NCBI RefSeq assembly: GCF_900099695.1
Contig: NZ_FNCY01000005.1
Span: 1-64,000 of the forward strand
Reading direction: 5' to 3'
Source: Propionivibrio dicarboxylicus
GTDB lineage: Bacteria; Pseudomonadota; Gammaproteobacteria; Burkholderiales; Rhodocyclaceae
DNA length: 64,000 bases
Shown: positions 45,598 to 55,900 of the stretch, one piece after another
Layout of the letters: each line of letters begins with the position of its first letter
Numbering within the stretch: the first letter of the stretch is position 1
Position numbers and translations under genes: made by a program
Notes under the pieces: generated by a model
What the model was told of the DNA's origin: nothing
What the model saw: only the letters and a program-made list of their open reading frames with translations
Databases searched by the model: none

Positions 45598-46227
45598 TCA
45601 GATACGGACGGTCGGGTTCAGGCTGTAGATGCCGGTCAGTGACGCCTCGGCAAGGATGTGGCCGACGAGTGCGGCGCGGACCTGGGCGCCGGTGAAGGCG
45701 CCGCTCAGTGGCAGGCGTTCGATATCGAGGGCGTAGAGCGTGAAGATGTAGCGGTGTGCGATCGCATCGTTCCACGGCGGGCAGGGGCCGTCGTAACCGA
45801 AATAGTCACCGCACATGTCCGGGTCGCCGGCGAACCAGCCGGTGTAGTCGTTGATTCCGTGGCGGGCGCCGTTCCGGCTGTCCGGGCCGGGTTTTCCGCG
45901 TGCGGTGACGCCGGCCGAATACTCCCCGGCGCCGATCTCGCGGAGGTCTGCCGGAATGTCGATCAGCGTCCAGTGAAAGAAATCGACACGGGGAAGGCTG
46001 GCCGGGACGGTTTTTCCTTCCTGGTTGACGTCGTCGCCCCGGCTGGGAACGTCGGGGTCGTGGCAGACCAGCGCGAATGAGCGCGTCCCGGCGGGGGCGT
46101 CGCTCCAGCGCAGGTGCGGGTTGCGGTTATCGCTCAGGCGGGCGTGATTGGCCGGGTCAATGACGCAGAAGGCGAACTCGCCGGGGATGGCCGAGCCGTC
46201 CTTGAAGCTGCTGCTGTCGAGTCTCAT
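45598..46227 (-). CDS. YbhB/YbcL (Raf kinase inhibitor-like, PEBP) family protein
   Basis: A 209-aa phosphatidylethanolamine-binding-protein-fold protein, longer than the usual 150-180 aa. Family motifs are NRNPHLRWSDAPAGTRSFAL with VCHDPDVPSRGDD, FFHWTLIDIPADLREI, YTGWFAGDPDMCGDYFGYDG followed by PCPPWNDA, and YIFTLYALD. No signal peptide is present. CGGAGACAACGTC precedes the ATG. It follows murJ by 30 nt on the same strand. The family's function in bacteria is not established. Confidence 0.9.
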   Translation of the reverse strand: MRLDSSSFKDGSAIPGEFAFCVIDPANHARLSDNRNPHLRWSDAPAGTRSFALVCHDPDVPSRGDDVNQEGKTVPASLPRVDFFHWTLIDIPADLREIGAGEYSAGVTARGKPGPDSRNGARHGINDYTGWFAGDPDMCGDYFGYDGPCPPWNDAIAHRYIFTLYALDIERLPLSGAFTGAQVRAALVGHILAEASLTGIYSLNPTVRI

Positions 46228-46257
46228 GACGTTGTCTCCGTGGTGGGATTGAAGGCG

Positions 46258-47796
46258 TCAGACGGCCGCCTTTCGCTTGAAGTCCTTGAACCGGAAACCG
46301 GCGATGGCGAGCGTCACGAAATAAGTGATGGCGCCGAGTCCGACGACCAGCCCCAGCCGGAGCAGCCGTTCGCTCAGGTGCCAACGCAGCCAGTCGGCCG
46401 GATCGCCTGCGGTCAGCCAGAGGACGACGCCCATGGCCGCCAGTGCGACGATCAGCTTGAGGGTGAATGACATCCATCCGGGTTGAGGGGAATAGATGCC
46501 GTGGCGTCGCAGTCCGCGATAGAGCAGCGTCGCGTTGATGCAGGCGGCGAGGCCGATCGACAGGGCGAGGCCGGCGTGTTGCAGCCAGCCGATCAGGGCG
46601 AGGTTGAGCGCTTGCGTGATGCATAGCGTGAGTATCCCGATCTTGACCGGCGTGCGGATGTTCTGGCGGGCGTAAAAGCCCGGGGCGAGCACCTTGACGA
46701 GAATCATGCCGAGCAGTCCGACGCTGTAGGCGACGAGGGCGTTGCGCGTCATGAACACGTCATGCGACGTGAAGGCGCCGTGATGGAACAGCGTGGCGAT
46801 CAGCGGTACCGCGATGATCGCCAGCGCCAGTGCTGCCGGCGCGGCGAGCAATAGTGTCAGGCGCAGCCCCCAGTCGAGCAGTTTCGAGTATTCGTCGTAA
46901 TTGTCGTTGGCATGGTACTTGGCGAGCGAGGGGAGCAGGATGGTGCCGAGCGCGGCGCCGAGCATGCCGGCCGGGAATTCCATGAGCCGGTCGGCGTAGT
47001 ACAGCCACGAGACGCTGCCGGTATCGAGGAAAGACGCAAAGATGGTGTTGATCAGAAGGCTGACCTGCGATACCGAAACGCCGAGCACGGCCGGTGCCAT
47101 CAGCCGCAGGATGCGGCGCACGCCTTCGTCATGCCAGTCGAAGACGAAGCGCGGCAGCATGCCGATACGCTTGAGGCTCGGCAACTGGAACGCCAGTTGC
47201 AGCAGGCCGCCGAGGAAGACGGCCCAGGCGAGTGCGAGCACCGGTTGTTGGAAGTACGGCGCGGCGAACAGGCTCAGCGCGATCATGCTGACGTTGAGGA
47301 GCACCGGCGTGAAGGCCGGGACGGCGAAGCGGTTCCAGGTGTTGAGGATGCCGCCCGAGAGCGCGACCAGCGACATGAACAGGATATAAGGAAAGGTGAT
47401 GCGCGTGAGTTGTACGGTCAGGTCGAATTTGTTCGGGTCGGTGCTGAAGCCGGGCGCCGAGAGGTAAACCAGCAGCGGCGCGCCGGCCATGCCGATCAGG
47501 GTGACGACGAGCAGGACGAGGAAGAGCATTGTGGCGACGCGGTCGATCAGGTGCTTGGCGTCGTCTTCGCTATGCCGGTTCTTGGTTTCGCCGAGGATCG
47601 GCACGAAGGCTTGCGAGAAGGCGCCCTCGGCGAACAGACGGCGCAGCAGGTTGGGCAGCTTGAAGGCGACGAAGAAGGCGTCGGTCATCATGCCGGCGCC
47701 GAAAATGCGGGCAATGACGAAGTCCCGGACGAAACCGAGGATGCGCGATAACAGGGTCATGCCACTGACGGTGGCGAGGGCTTTGAGCAGGTTCAT
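46258..47796 (-). CDS. murJ: Lipid II flippase MurJ
   Basis: A 512-aa polytopic membrane protein of the MVF/MOP family, moving lipid II across the inner membrane for peptidoglycan synthesis. Fourteen hydrophobic helices can be followed. The N-terminus [20 protein letters not shown], then [15 protein letters not shown] and [20 protein letters not shown], is diagnostic. I start at 47796, where the family usually begins, although no clear ribosome site is seen for it or for the ATG at 47817. It is divergent from rpsT, a common arrangement in this group. Confidence 0.96.
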   Translation of the reverse strand: MNLLKALATVSGMTLLSRILGFVRDFVIARIFGAGMMTDAFFVAFKLPNLLRRLFAEGAFSQAFVPILGETKNRHSEDDAKHLIDRVATMLFLVLLVVTLIGMAGAPLLVYLSAPGFSTDPNKFDLTVQLTRITFPYILFMSLVALSGGILNTWNRFAVPAFTPVLLNVSMIALSLFAAPYFQQPVLALAWAVFLGGLLQLAFQLPSLKRIGMLPRFVFDWHDEGVRRILRLMAPAVLGVSVSQVSLLINTIFASFLDTGSVSWLYYADRLMEFPAGMLGAALGTILLPSLAKYHANDNYDEYSKLLDWGLRLTLLLAAPAALALAIIAVPLIATLFHHGAFTSHDVFMTRNALVAYSVGLLGMILVKVLAPGFYARQNIRTPVKIGILTLCITQALNLALIGWLQHAGLALSIGLAACINATLLYRGLRRHGIYSPQPGWMSFTLKLIVALAAMGVVLWLTAGDPADWLRWHLSERLLRLGLVVGLGAITYFVTLAIAGFRFKDFKRKAAV

Positions 47797-47882
47797 GGGG
47801 GTGTGGGTCGATGGCAAGCCGTCATCTTAGCCGCATTGTGTGTTCGACAAAAACCGCCGATCTATTCTCGTGCGGAAAATTC

Positions 47883-47911
47883 TTGCACCGCACGGTCGAA
47901 GTCTGTAGAAT
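47883..47911 (+). promoter_or_regulatory. Sigma-70 promoter of rpsT
   Basis: TTGCAC (47883-47888) and TAGAAT (47906-47911) are separated by 17 bp, a near-ideal vegetative promoter. The rpsT start codon is 46 bp downstream. Confidence 0.75.
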
Positions 47912-47956
47912 CCCGCGTTTTCGATCAACGCATTAGCTTTTTTAGGGACAACATTC

Positions 47957-48223
47957 ATGGCCAACAGCGCACAAGCGCGTAAGCGCGCCCGCCAAGCCGT
48001 CAAGCAACGCGCCCACAACGCCAGTCTGCGCTCGAGCCTGCGTACAGCAGTCAAGCGTGTGCAGAAGGCGATTCTCGCCGGCGACAAGGCAGCGGCTCAG
48101 AGCATTTATCAGGAATCGGTTTCGGTCATCGACCGCATCGCCGACAAGAAGATCGTTCATAAGAACAAGGTTTCGCGTCACAAGAGCCGTCTGTCGGCTC
48201 AGATCAAGGCGCTGGCTGCCTGA
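47957..48223 (+). CDS. rpsT: 30S ribosomal protein S20
   Basis: An 88-aa basic ribosomal protein that binds 16S rRNA early in 30S assembly. [20 protein letters not shown], then [19 protein letters not shown] and the C-terminal [20 protein letters not shown], are textbook S20. It has its own promoter with a 17-bp spacer and a 10-bp-stem terminator, so it is monocistronic. Confidence 0.98.
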   Translation: MANSAQARKRARQAVKQRAHNASLRSSLRTAVKRVQKAILAGDKAAAQSIYQESVSVIDRIADKKIVHKNKVSRHKSRLSAQIKALAA

Positions 48224-48244
48224 TCACGGCTGGTTTTCAGAGCG

Positions 48245-48275
48245 AAACGGCGCCTGTGGGCGCCGTTTGTTTTTT
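48245..48275 (+). terminator. Rho-independent terminator of rpsT
   Basis: AAACGGCGCC (48245-48254) and GGCGCCGTTT (48259-48268) form a perfect 10-bp stem with a TGTG loop, followed by GTTTTTT. Confidence 0.92.
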
Positions 48276-48388
48276 GCCGTTCCGCCGGACATTATTGGGG
48301 CGTGTTTCCTGAAAAAATAGACACTTGCCTTGAATTCAGATAATTTCCTCGCTATTGATGAAATATCTCGTTGATATCGGGGCGGTTT

Positions 48389-48625
48389 ATGCAGCAATTG
48401 GTTTCGGCAAAATACTGTTTTCGCATCCGGACGCGGAACGGCGCGATCGTCGATAATCTTTCCATTTTCGGGCGGGATGAGGACGAGGCGGAACGCAAGT
48501 TGCGCCAGATCTATCAGGGCTGCGAGATCCTCGAACTGCGCCAGCAGGCCGCTGCGCTGCGCGCGGGGCCGCTGAACTACGAAGACGTCGTCGATATGAT
48601 CTCCGGCGGACCGGCGCGCAGTTAG
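48389..48625 (+). CDS. Small hypothetical protein
   Basis: A 78-aa protein I do not recognise. It starts MQQLVSAKYCFRIRTRNGAI and has an amphipathic middle (DEDEAERKLRQIYQGCEILE) that looks helical; the C-terminus is DMISGGPARS. There is no signal peptide or membrane segment. The ATG at 48389 is preceded by a weak GGGGCGG. Its last 4 nt overlap the end of the convergent parA-like gene. Composition matches its neighbours, so it is probably real. Confidence 0.7.
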   Translation: MQQLVSAKYCFRIRTRNGAIVDNLSIFGRDEDEAERKLRQIYQGCEILELRQQAAALRAGPLNYEDVVDMISGGPARS

Positions 48626-49428
48626 TGTTCCGGTGCGCCGCCGGTCGGTGCCGGTGCGGTGAGTAATTCCTTTTCCTGCAACTCGGCGTAGAGCGTCTGG
48701 TAGTCGCGGGCACCTTGGCTCGTGGCGTTGTGGGTGAAGACGTCGCGGTTGCGGGCGGGGCTTTCGGCAACCGTGACGTTCTCAGAGATGACCGAAGCGA
48801 GTACTTCGTCTCCGTAGCGCTCGCGCAGTTGCGATTCGACGTCCTCGCTCATCTTGCGGCGACGATCGCAGCGGGTCAGCAGGTAGCGCCGTTCGAGGCG
48901 GCGCTTGAGGACCGGTTCGAGGATCGCCAGCGTGCGCGTCATCTGGTCGGCCGCCTGTAGCGACAGGTAGTCGGTCGAGATCGGGATGATCAGCAGATCG
49001 CAGGCGAAGATCGCGTTGAGCGACAGGACGCCGACATAGGGGCAGCAATCGATGAAGGTATTCTGCGCCGCCTGGCCGGGAATCGCTTCTTCGAGCGCAT
49101 CGAGTCCGGTGCGCAGCTTGTTGAGGATCGCCGGCCCCTTGCCGAAGATCGAGTCGACCTTGATCAGTTGCTGGTGCGAGGGGATCAGGCGTCCGAGTCC
49201 TTCCCAGCTCAGTGTCAGCGCTTCAAGCGGCCGGACGCCCTGGAAAAAGCCGAAGAGGCTGCGACCGGCGTCAAGCGGCACCGCGTTCGGGATGTGGGAG
49301 AGGTGGCATTGCGGATCGAGGTCGAGCAATAAGGGTTGGCCCCCGGCACGAAACGTGGCGGCGGCGAGATTGAGCGTTGTCGTGGTTTTCCCGACGCCCC
49401 CCTTTTGGTTGAAGACGGCGATACGCAT
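48622..49428 (-). CDS. ParA/Soj-family ATPase (orphan)
   Basis: A 268-aa MinD/ParA-type ATPase. The deviant Walker A is at the N-terminus (MRIAVFNQKGGVGKTTTTLN), followed by LLLDLDPQCHLSH. FIDCCPYVGVLSLNAIFACD takes the place of the usual DCPP switch, and LIIPISTDYLSLQAADQM follows. There is no ParB or parS nearby and no plasmid signs, so it may position a chemosensory or other cellular complex rather than DNA. It is divergent from argD and convergent, with a 4-nt overlap, with a small hypothetical gene. Confidence 0.9.
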   Translation of the reverse strand: MRIAVFNQKGGVGKTTTTLNLAAATFRAGGQPLLLDLDPQCHLSHIPNAVPLDAGRSLFGFFQGVRPLEALTLSWEGLGRLIPSHQQLIKVDSIFGKGPAILNKLRTGLDALEEAIPGQAAQNTFIDCCPYVGVLSLNAIFACDLLIIPISTDYLSLQAADQMTRTLAILEPVLKRRLERRYLLTRCDRRRKMSEDVESQLRERYGDEVLASVISENVTVAESPARNRDVFTHNATSQGARDYQTLYAELQEKELLTAPAPTGGAPEH

Positions 49429-49476
49429 GCCGCATTGTAACGTGCCTGCACGATCTCGAATACGCCTGTTTTCGCC

Positions 49477-49505
49477 TGTACAAGCGGGCCGATTTCTCTT
49501 AGAAT
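49477..49505 (+). promoter_or_regulatory. Candidate promoter of argD
   Basis: TAGAAT (49500-49505) has TGTACA 17 bp upstream (49477-49482), a partial match to TTGACA. It lies 125 bp before the argD start codon in the region divergent from the parA-like gene. Confidence 0.4.
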
Positions 49506-49629
49506 TTCACCCCTTGCCGAACGGTTTTTTCGCTGTGCGAGTACCTTCGGTTTCATGCGTAGTTCATCATCCGGCGGCGCTAGCCGCCGTTTCAATTTAG
49601 GAAGCCCGTTCCGGGGCGCTGGGGGTGCA

Positions 49630-50802
49630 ATGTCTCATCTGATGAATACCTATGCCCGCTTGCCGGTGGCATTCAGCCATGGCGAAGGCAGCTGGGTGAC
49701 CGATGTTGACGGGAAGATTTATCTCGATGCCCTGTCGGGCATCGCGGTGTCGACGCTGGGTCACAATCATCCGGATCTGGTGGCGGCAATTTCCGCCCAG
49801 GCCGGGCGTTTGCTGCATACGTCGAATCTGTATCGCATGCCGCAGCAGGAACAACTGGCCGACAAACTGGCGGCGCTTTCAGGGATGCAGGAAGTGTTTT
49901 TCTGCAATTCCGGCTGCGAGGCGAACGAGGCGGCGATCAAGTTGGCGCGCTTCTACGGCCATCAGCGCGGCATCGACAATCCGCATATCGTCGTCATGGA
50001 CAAGTCTTTCCACGGGCGCACGCTGGCGACGCTGTCGGCGACCGGGAATCGTAAGGTCCAGGCCGGATTCGAGCCGCTTGTCTCAGGCTTCATCCGCGTG
50101 CCGTTCAACGATCTCAATGCCATTCGTTCGCTGGTCGAGCATCAGTCGGGCATCGTCGCCGTCATGCTCGAGGCGGTTCAGGGCGAGGGCGGGCTGCATC
50201 CGGCGGATGTCGAGTATCTGCGTGGCGTCCGCGCCCTCTGCGATCAGCAGGGGTGGTTGCTGATCTGCGACGAAGTGCAGTGCGGCATGGGCCGGACGGG
50301 TACCTGGTTCGGTTTCCAGCAGGCCGGCATTGTGCCGGACGTGGCGACGCTGGCCAAGGGGCTTGGCGGCGGCGTTCCGGTCGGCGCCTGTCTGGCGGCG
50401 GGCAAGGCGGCGGGACTGTTCGGTCCGGGTAATCACGGCTCCACCTTCGGCGGCAACCAGCTGGCGATGGCGGCGGCATTGACCACCTTGCACGTTGTCG
50501 AGCGCGACAATCTGCTCGGCAATGCCGTCGAGATCGGCGACCTGATCCGTCGTGGAATGACCGAGGCGCTGTCCGGTGTGAAGGGTTTCGTCGAGGTGCG
50601 CGGCCAGGGCCTGATGATCGGCATCGAACTTGACCGGCCGTGTGCCGAGCTCGTTGCGCAGGGCTTGGCAGAAGGCCTGTTGATCAATGTGACGGCCGAC
50701 AAGGTCGTGCGCCTGTTGCCGCCGCTGACTTTCAGTGCCGAAGAAGCGAGCGAACTGGTGCTGCGCCTGTCGGGCCTGATCAAGGCGTTCCTGAAGGGTT
50801 GA
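49630..50802 (+). CDS. argD: Acetylornithine aminotransferase
   Basis: A 390-aa PLP-dependent class III aminotransferase of arginine synthesis. Start MSHLMNTYARLPVAFSHGEG is typical, and LDALSGIAVSTLGHNHPDLV follows. CNSGCEANEAAIKLAR and FHGRTLATLSATGNRKVQ are signature segments. LICDEVQCGMGRTG holds the PLP Asp, and the Schiff-base Lys is in PDVATLAKGLGGGVPVGACL. I begin at 49630; the in-frame extension to 49555 does not look coding. argF follows after 14 nt in the same transcript. Confidence 0.95.
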   Translation: MSHLMNTYARLPVAFSHGEGSWVTDVDGKIYLDALSGIAVSTLGHNHPDLVAAISAQAGRLLHTSNLYRMPQQEQLADKLAALSGMQEVFFCNSGCEANEAAIKLARFYGHQRGIDNPHIVVMDKSFHGRTLATLSATGNRKVQAGFEPLVSGFIRVPFNDLNAIRSLVEHQSGIVAVMLEAVQGEGGLHPADVEYLRGVRALCDQQGWLLICDEVQCGMGRTGTWFGFQQAGIVPDVATLAKGLGGGVPVGACLAAGKAAGLFGPGNHGSTFGGNQLAMAAALTTLHVVERDNLLGNAVEIGDLIRRGMTEALSGVKGFVEVRGQGLMIGIELDRPCAELVAQGLAEGLLINVTADKVVRLLPPLTFSAEEASELVLRLSGLIKAFLKG

Positions 50803-50816
50803 GCAAAGGAGCCAAT

Positions 50817-51752
50817 ATGACGAATAGCGTTAGGTCGGTACGGCATTTTCTGCAGTTCAGCGATTTTACGCGCGAGGAATTCGATTACCTGTTCGAGCGT
50901 ACGCGCTGGATCAAGGAACAATTCAAGGCATACAAGCGTTACTGGCCGCTGGCCGACCGGACGCTGGTGATGATTTTCGAGAAGGCGAGCACGCGCACGC
51001 GGCTTTCCTTTGAGGCCGGTGTGCAGCAGCTCGGTGGCGCCGCCATCTATCTCAACACCCGCGATTCGCAACTCGGGCGCGGCGAACCGGTCGAGGATGC
51101 GGCGCAGGTGATGTCGCGGATGTGCGACGTGATCATGATCCGCACCTTCGAGCAGACGATCGTCGAGCGGCTGGCGGCGAATTCGCGCGTACCGGTGATC
51201 AACGGCCTGACCAACGAGTTCCACCCGTGCCAGATCATGGCCGACATCTACACCTATATCGAGCAGCGCGGTCCCATCCAGGGCAAGACGGTGGCATGGA
51301 TCGGCGATTCGAACAATATGTGCTACACCTGGTTGCAGGCGGCCGAGGTGCTCGGTTTCAAGGTCAATGTGTCGACGCCGGCCGGTTACGAAGTCAAGCC
51401 GGAACTCGCCGGTCTCAAGGATTGCAGCCATTTCGAGTGGTTCGCCGATCCGATGGAGGCGGCACGCGGTGCCGATATCGTCACCACCGACGTGTGGACG
51501 TCGATGGGTTTCGAAGCCGAGAACGAGGCGCGGATGCGCGCGTTCGCCGACTTCCAGGTCGATGCCGAGATGATGCAGGCGGCCAAGGACGATGCGATCT
51601 TCCTGCATTGCCTGCCGGCGCATCGCGGCGAGGAAGTCTCGGCCGAGGTCATCGACGGGCCGCAGAGCAAGGTGTGGGACGAGGCGGAGAACCGGCTGCA
51701 TGTGCAGAAGGCTCTGATGGAGTTCCTGGTGATCGGTCGGGTCGAGGCCTGA
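50817..51752 (+). CDS. argF: Ornithine carbamoyltransferase
   Basis: A 311-aa cytoplasmic enzyme making citrulline from ornithine and carbamoyl phosphate. The carbamoyl-phosphate motif KASTRTRLSFE, the FHPCQIMAD loop, DSNNMCYTWLQAA and the LHCLPAHRGEEVS segment are all in place. AAAGGAG lies 6 nt upstream of the ATG at 50817. It follows argD by 14 nt, forming an argD-argF unit with the next steps of arginine synthesis encoded elsewhere. Confidence 0.97.
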   Translation: MTNSVRSVRHFLQFSDFTREEFDYLFERTRWIKEQFKAYKRYWPLADRTLVMIFEKASTRTRLSFEAGVQQLGGAAIYLNTRDSQLGRGEPVEDAAQVMSRMCDVIMIRTFEQTIVERLAANSRVPVINGLTNEFHPCQIMADIYTYIEQRGPIQGKTVAWIGDSNNMCYTWLQAAEVLGFKVNVSTPAGYEVKPELAGLKDCSHFEWFADPMEAARGADIVTTDVWTSMGFEAENEARMRAFADFQVDAEMMQAAKDDAIFLHCLPAHRGEEVSAEVIDGPQSKVWDEAENRLHVQKALMEFLVIGRVEA

Positions 51753-51794
51753 CCGGTTTTCATTTAGCGCACGCGATGCGAAAGACGAGGGTCG

Positions 51795-52004
51795 ATGTTC
51801 GGTCTGAGTGAGGAGCAGGTGGCGGCGTTCGGCATGAGTTTCGGTGTCGGCGCCTTCATGCTCTACATGCTCTTCATCATCGGCGAGCTGGCGTGGAAGG
51901 CGCGGGCTGGGAAGATGGGAACCGCCATCCTGTTTTTCGTTCTTTCCTTTGGCATGCTCGGTTTCGTTGCCAAGTTCATCATTCAGAAATTGTGGGGAAT
52001 GTAA
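51795..52004 (+). CDS. DUF2788 small membrane protein
   Basis: A 69-aa protein with two hydrophobic helices ([20 protein letters not shown] and [17 protein letters not shown]) separated by a basic loop (WKARAGKMG). It matches the DUF2788 family of beta- and gammaproteobacteria, whose function is unknown. GAGGGTCG precedes the ATG. It lies 42 nt after argF and 2 nt before ppnP, so it is probably co-transcribed with the latter. Confidence 0.85.
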   Translation: MFGLSEEQVAAFGMSFGVGAFMLYMLFIIGELAWKARAGKMGTAILFFVLSFGMLGFVAKFIIQKLWGM

Positions 52005-52006
52005 TC

Positions 52007-52318
52007 ATGTCGCAATTCGATAATGTCAGTGTCGTCAAGAAGGCCAACGTCTATTTCGACGGCAAGTGCGTCAGCCACACGGTGCAGTTCGCCGACGGCA
52101 CGAAGAAGACGGTCGGCGTCATCCTGCCGTCATCGCTGGTCTTCAATACCGGCGCGCCGGAAATCATGGAAGGCGTCGGCGGCAGCTGCAAGGTTCGCCT
52201 CAAGGGCGAAAGCGACTGGAAGGTCTACGGCGAGGGCCAGTCGTTCAACGTGCCCGGCAACTCCTCCTTCGAGATCGCCTGCGACGCGCCGTATCACTAC
52301 GTCTGCCACTTCGGCTGA
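52007..52318 (+). CDS. ppnP: Pyrimidine/purine nucleoside phosphorylase
   Basis: A 103-aa cupin-fold protein of the PpnP (YaiE, formerly UPF0345) family. It splits nucleosides with phosphate to free base and ribose-1-phosphate. [40 protein letters not shown] and [16 protein letters not shown] match the family across its full length. The frame opens at 51893, but the true start is the ATG at 52007, directly after the DUF2788 stop codon. Confidence 0.94.
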   Translation: MSQFDNVSVVKKANVYFDGKCVSHTVQFADGTKKTVGVILPSSLVFNTGAPEIMEGVGGSCKVRLKGESDWKVYGEGQSFNVPGNSSFEIACDAPYHYVCHFG

Positions 52319-52428
52319 AAACCGGCGGCCAACCGGTGTCGCGACCATTTCGGGCGCACGCCGGTGGCCGGTGTACATTCATCGTCGCCCCGCGGTCCGA
52401 CGAGTCCTAACGCGAACAAGGAGCAAGC

Positions 52429-52923
52429 ATGCCCAGCTTTGATTTTTCTTCCGAGGCCGACATGGTGGCGCTGAAAAACGCCATCGACGTCGTCGGCCGA
52501 CAGATCGACGCGCGCTACGATTTCAAGGGTACGTCGGCCAAGATCGAACTGAACGAGAAGGACAAGGTGATCACCCTGTTCGGCGATTCCGATTTCCAGC
52601 TCGACCAGATCAAGGACATCCTTTTCCCGGCGATGGAAAAGAAGGAAAAGGAAAGCGTCAAACGCCTCGACGCCCAGGACGTGCAGAAGGTGTCGGGCAA
52701 CAAGGTCAAGCAGGAACTCAAGATCAAGGTCGGCATCGAGAGCGAACTCGCCAAGAAGATCGTCAAGCTCGTCAAGGATTCGAAGCTCAAGGTGCAGGCG
52801 TCGATCCAGGGCGATGCGGTGCGCGTCACCGGCGCCAAGCGCGACGAATTGCAGTCCTGCATCGCGCTGATCAATAAATCGATCACCGATTTCCCGATCA
52901 AGACCGGCAACTTCAGGGATTGA
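52429..52923 (+). CDS. YajQ-family nucleotide-binding protein
   Basis: A 164-aa protein with two tandem small alpha-beta domains, starting MPSFDFSSEADMVALKNAID and including RYDFKGTSAKIEL. KESVKRLDAQDVQKVSGNKV and KQELKIKVGIESELAKKIV lie in the middle, and the C-terminus KSITDFPIKTGNFRD is diagnostic. YajQ proteins bind nucleotides, and the Xanthomonas homologue binds cyclic di-GMP. In a window with an EAL-domain protein a c-di-GMP role is plausible but unproven. AAGGAG precedes the ATG. Confidence 0.95.
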   Translation: MPSFDFSSEADMVALKNAIDVVGRQIDARYDFKGTSAKIELNEKDKVITLFGDSDFQLDQIKDILFPAMEKKEKESVKRLDAQDVQKVSGNKVKQELKIKVGIESELAKKIVKLVKDSKLKVQASIQGDAVRVTGAKRDELQSCIALINKSITDFPIKTGNFRD

Positions 52924-52973
52924 GCGAAGGGATGTGGCGGAGGCGGACAGTCCTCAACTGCGAAACGTGATTC

Positions 52974-55900
52974 ATGGCCTCCGAAATCGTCGATAAGCCC
53001 GCAGAAGCGGAAGAAACCATCAGACCCGGCGCATTTTCCTGGACTGAAGAGTTGCGTCGCGTGTCGAACGCGGTCAGCAAGACGACGATCCGCGTCGCTG
53101 CCGGGCGCAGTCAGCTGTTCTATCTATTGCACTGGAATATCCAGGCGACGGCTTTCGGCATTTCCGTCGTCAAGGGACGCGATCCGGAAAACAGCGAAGA
53201 GTGGTGGGACTTCGACCGGGCTTTCGGCAAGCTGCCGCCCTTCGTCGGCGAGGAAGACGCGGCCATCCTGCGCCTCATCTGGGAAAGTCGCGGTTATGCC
53301 AACGGCCTGCGTGCTTTCGCGCTGACCTCGGCGACCGGCGGCGAGATCCTGCGTCGCGCATCGCTGACCGGGCGCTTGTGCCCGGCCGGTGACCGTTCTC
53401 CGCTGGCCTGGGCCGAGCCGCGGCCGGGAACGTTGCGCTGGTGTCCGGATGGTCACGGGTGTTGTGCGGCGACGCTGGCGGCGGTCCCCGAAGCGGCGTT
53501 GGTCATTCCCTTTGCCTCACCCTGGTACGTCGATCTGGACGACGGGCTGATCGGCGAATTGACGCTTGATGTCGCGCCGGAACGTCTGGCGCAGGTGCTG
53601 GCCTTGCCGCCGGTGCCGGTGACCGAGGCGGCGCGATTGTCCGACGTGCTGGCGCTGCCCGATGCCGAGGCGCAACTCTCGGTCCTGCAGGCCGGCGTCT
53701 CCCTGCGTCGCGTCGATGCGACGCCAGTGGCCGTGTTGCGCCTGCAGACCGTGCCGGTGGCCGGGCACCAAGCCTGGCGCGCCTATCCGGAAGTGCGCAG
53801 CGGCGGCATGTTCGACGCCGCCTTTCCGTCGTTCCGCTATCAGGATGTCGAACTTCGCCCGGATGAAACCCGCGATTTTCTCCGCTTGCCCGACGGCGAG
53901 ACCGTCGCGCTCGTGCGGCGTCGCGAACGCGAGCAGGCGCTGATGACCGCCTTGCAGGCGTGCGGACTCGAAAAGCTGCCGGCCGAGGTGCTGTTCGCCT
54001 ATGGCAGTCCGCCCGACGATGCCTTTGCGCTGGCGCGCGAGGCCGATTGGGATGTCTTCATGCAATCTGCCGTGCCGCGTTTGCGGGAAAGCGGCTGGCA
54101 GGTCGAGTTCGACGAAGATTTTCGGCATCACGCGCTCGAAATCGAGGCCTGGGATGCGCAACTGATCGAGTCCGACAGCGGTTGGTTCGATCTTGACATG
54201 GGGATCGTCGTCGAAGGCGAGCGCCTGCCTTTGGCGCCGCTTCTCGCCTCGCTGTTCCGCCGCGATGCGCGCTGGCTCGATTCGTTCGCCCTGCATCAGA
54301 TCGACGACGCCGAGTTGATCGATCTGATGACGCCCGCCAACCGGCGCATCCGCGCACCGGCGGCGCGCATCAAACCCCTGGCGGCGACACTGATGGATCT
54401 TTTCGAAGGACTGTCGGGTTCGGCGACGCTGCGCGTCTCGCGTTTCGATACGACGCGCTTGCGCGAACTCGGCGATACCAGTCGCTGGCAATTCCGCGGC
54501 CAGAACGATGTGCTGGCCCTGGCCGAGCGCCTGGTCGCCGCCCAAGGTGTCGGCGAGATCGTGCCGCCGGCGGGGCTCGGTCTCGAATTGCGCGGCTATC
54601 AGCGCGAAGGCGTCGCCTGGCTGCAATTTCTGCGCGAACATAATTTGTCCGGCATCCTCGCCGACGACATGGGGCTTGGCAAGACGGCGCAGGCGCTGGC
54701 GCATCTGCTGATCGAAAAAGAGGCGGGACGGCTCGACCGTCCGGCGCTCGTCGTCCTGCCGACCTCGCTAATCTTCAACTGGCGCAACGAGGCGGCGCGT
54801 TTTGCCCCTGGCTTGTCGATCCTGTCCTTGCACGGGGCTGAGCGCAAGGCGCGTTTCGACGAGATTCCGAATCATGACGTCGTCTTGACGACCTATCCGC
54901 TGCTGTGGCGCGACGCCGCCGATCTCAAACGGCATCGCTACCATCTGCTGCTCCTCGACGAGGCGCAGACGGTCAAGAACGCGCGCAGTCAGGGCGCCGA
55001 GGTGGTGCGCAAGATCGACGCCCGGCATCGCCTGTGCCTGACCGGCACGCCGCTCGAGAACCATTTGGGCGAGTTGTGGAGCCAGTTCGACTTCCTGCTG
55101 CCGGGCTTTCTCGGAACCAATTCCAATTTCATGCGCTACTGGCGTGTGCCGATCGAGAAGCAGGGCGACAACGGGCGCCGCGGACTGCTGGCCCGGCGTG
55201 TGCGTCCTTTCGTCCTGCGGAGGCGCAAGGAGGAGGTGGCGCGCGAGTTGCCCGAGAAGACGGTGATCGTGCGCAAGGTGGAGTTGTCGGGCGGTCAGCG
55301 CGACCTCTACGAAGCGGTGCGCGTGGCCATGGACGCGATGGTGCGCGAGGAAGTGGTGAGCAAGGGCTTCGGCCGCAGCCAGATCGTCATTCTCGACGCG
55401 CTGCTAAAGTTGCGGCAGGTCTGTTGCGATCCGCGCCTGGTGCGCACGCCGCTCGCCCAGCGCGTCAAGGAGCGCGCCAAGCTCGATCTGCTGATGACGA
55501 TGTTGCCCGAGCAGGTCGAGGAAGGTCGCCGCATCCTCCTCTTCTCGCAATTCACGCGCATGCTGGCCCTGATCGAGAGCGAGTTGAAGCGGATCGGGCT
55601 GAATTACGTGATCCTCACCGGCGACACCGTCGACCGCGAGACGCCGGTGCGGCGTTTTCAGGCCGGCGAGGTGCCGATCTTCCTGATCAGCCTGAAGGCG
55701 GGAGGCGTCGGTCTCAATCTGACAGCGGCCGATACGGTGATCCATTTCGATCCGTGGTGGAATCCGGCCGTCGAAAACCAGGCGACCGACCGTGCCCACC
55801 GGATCGGCCAGGACAAGCCGGTCTTCGTCTACAAGCTGATCGTCGCCGGCAGTATCGAAGAACGTATCCTGGCGTTGCAGGAGCGCAAGGCCGAACTCGC

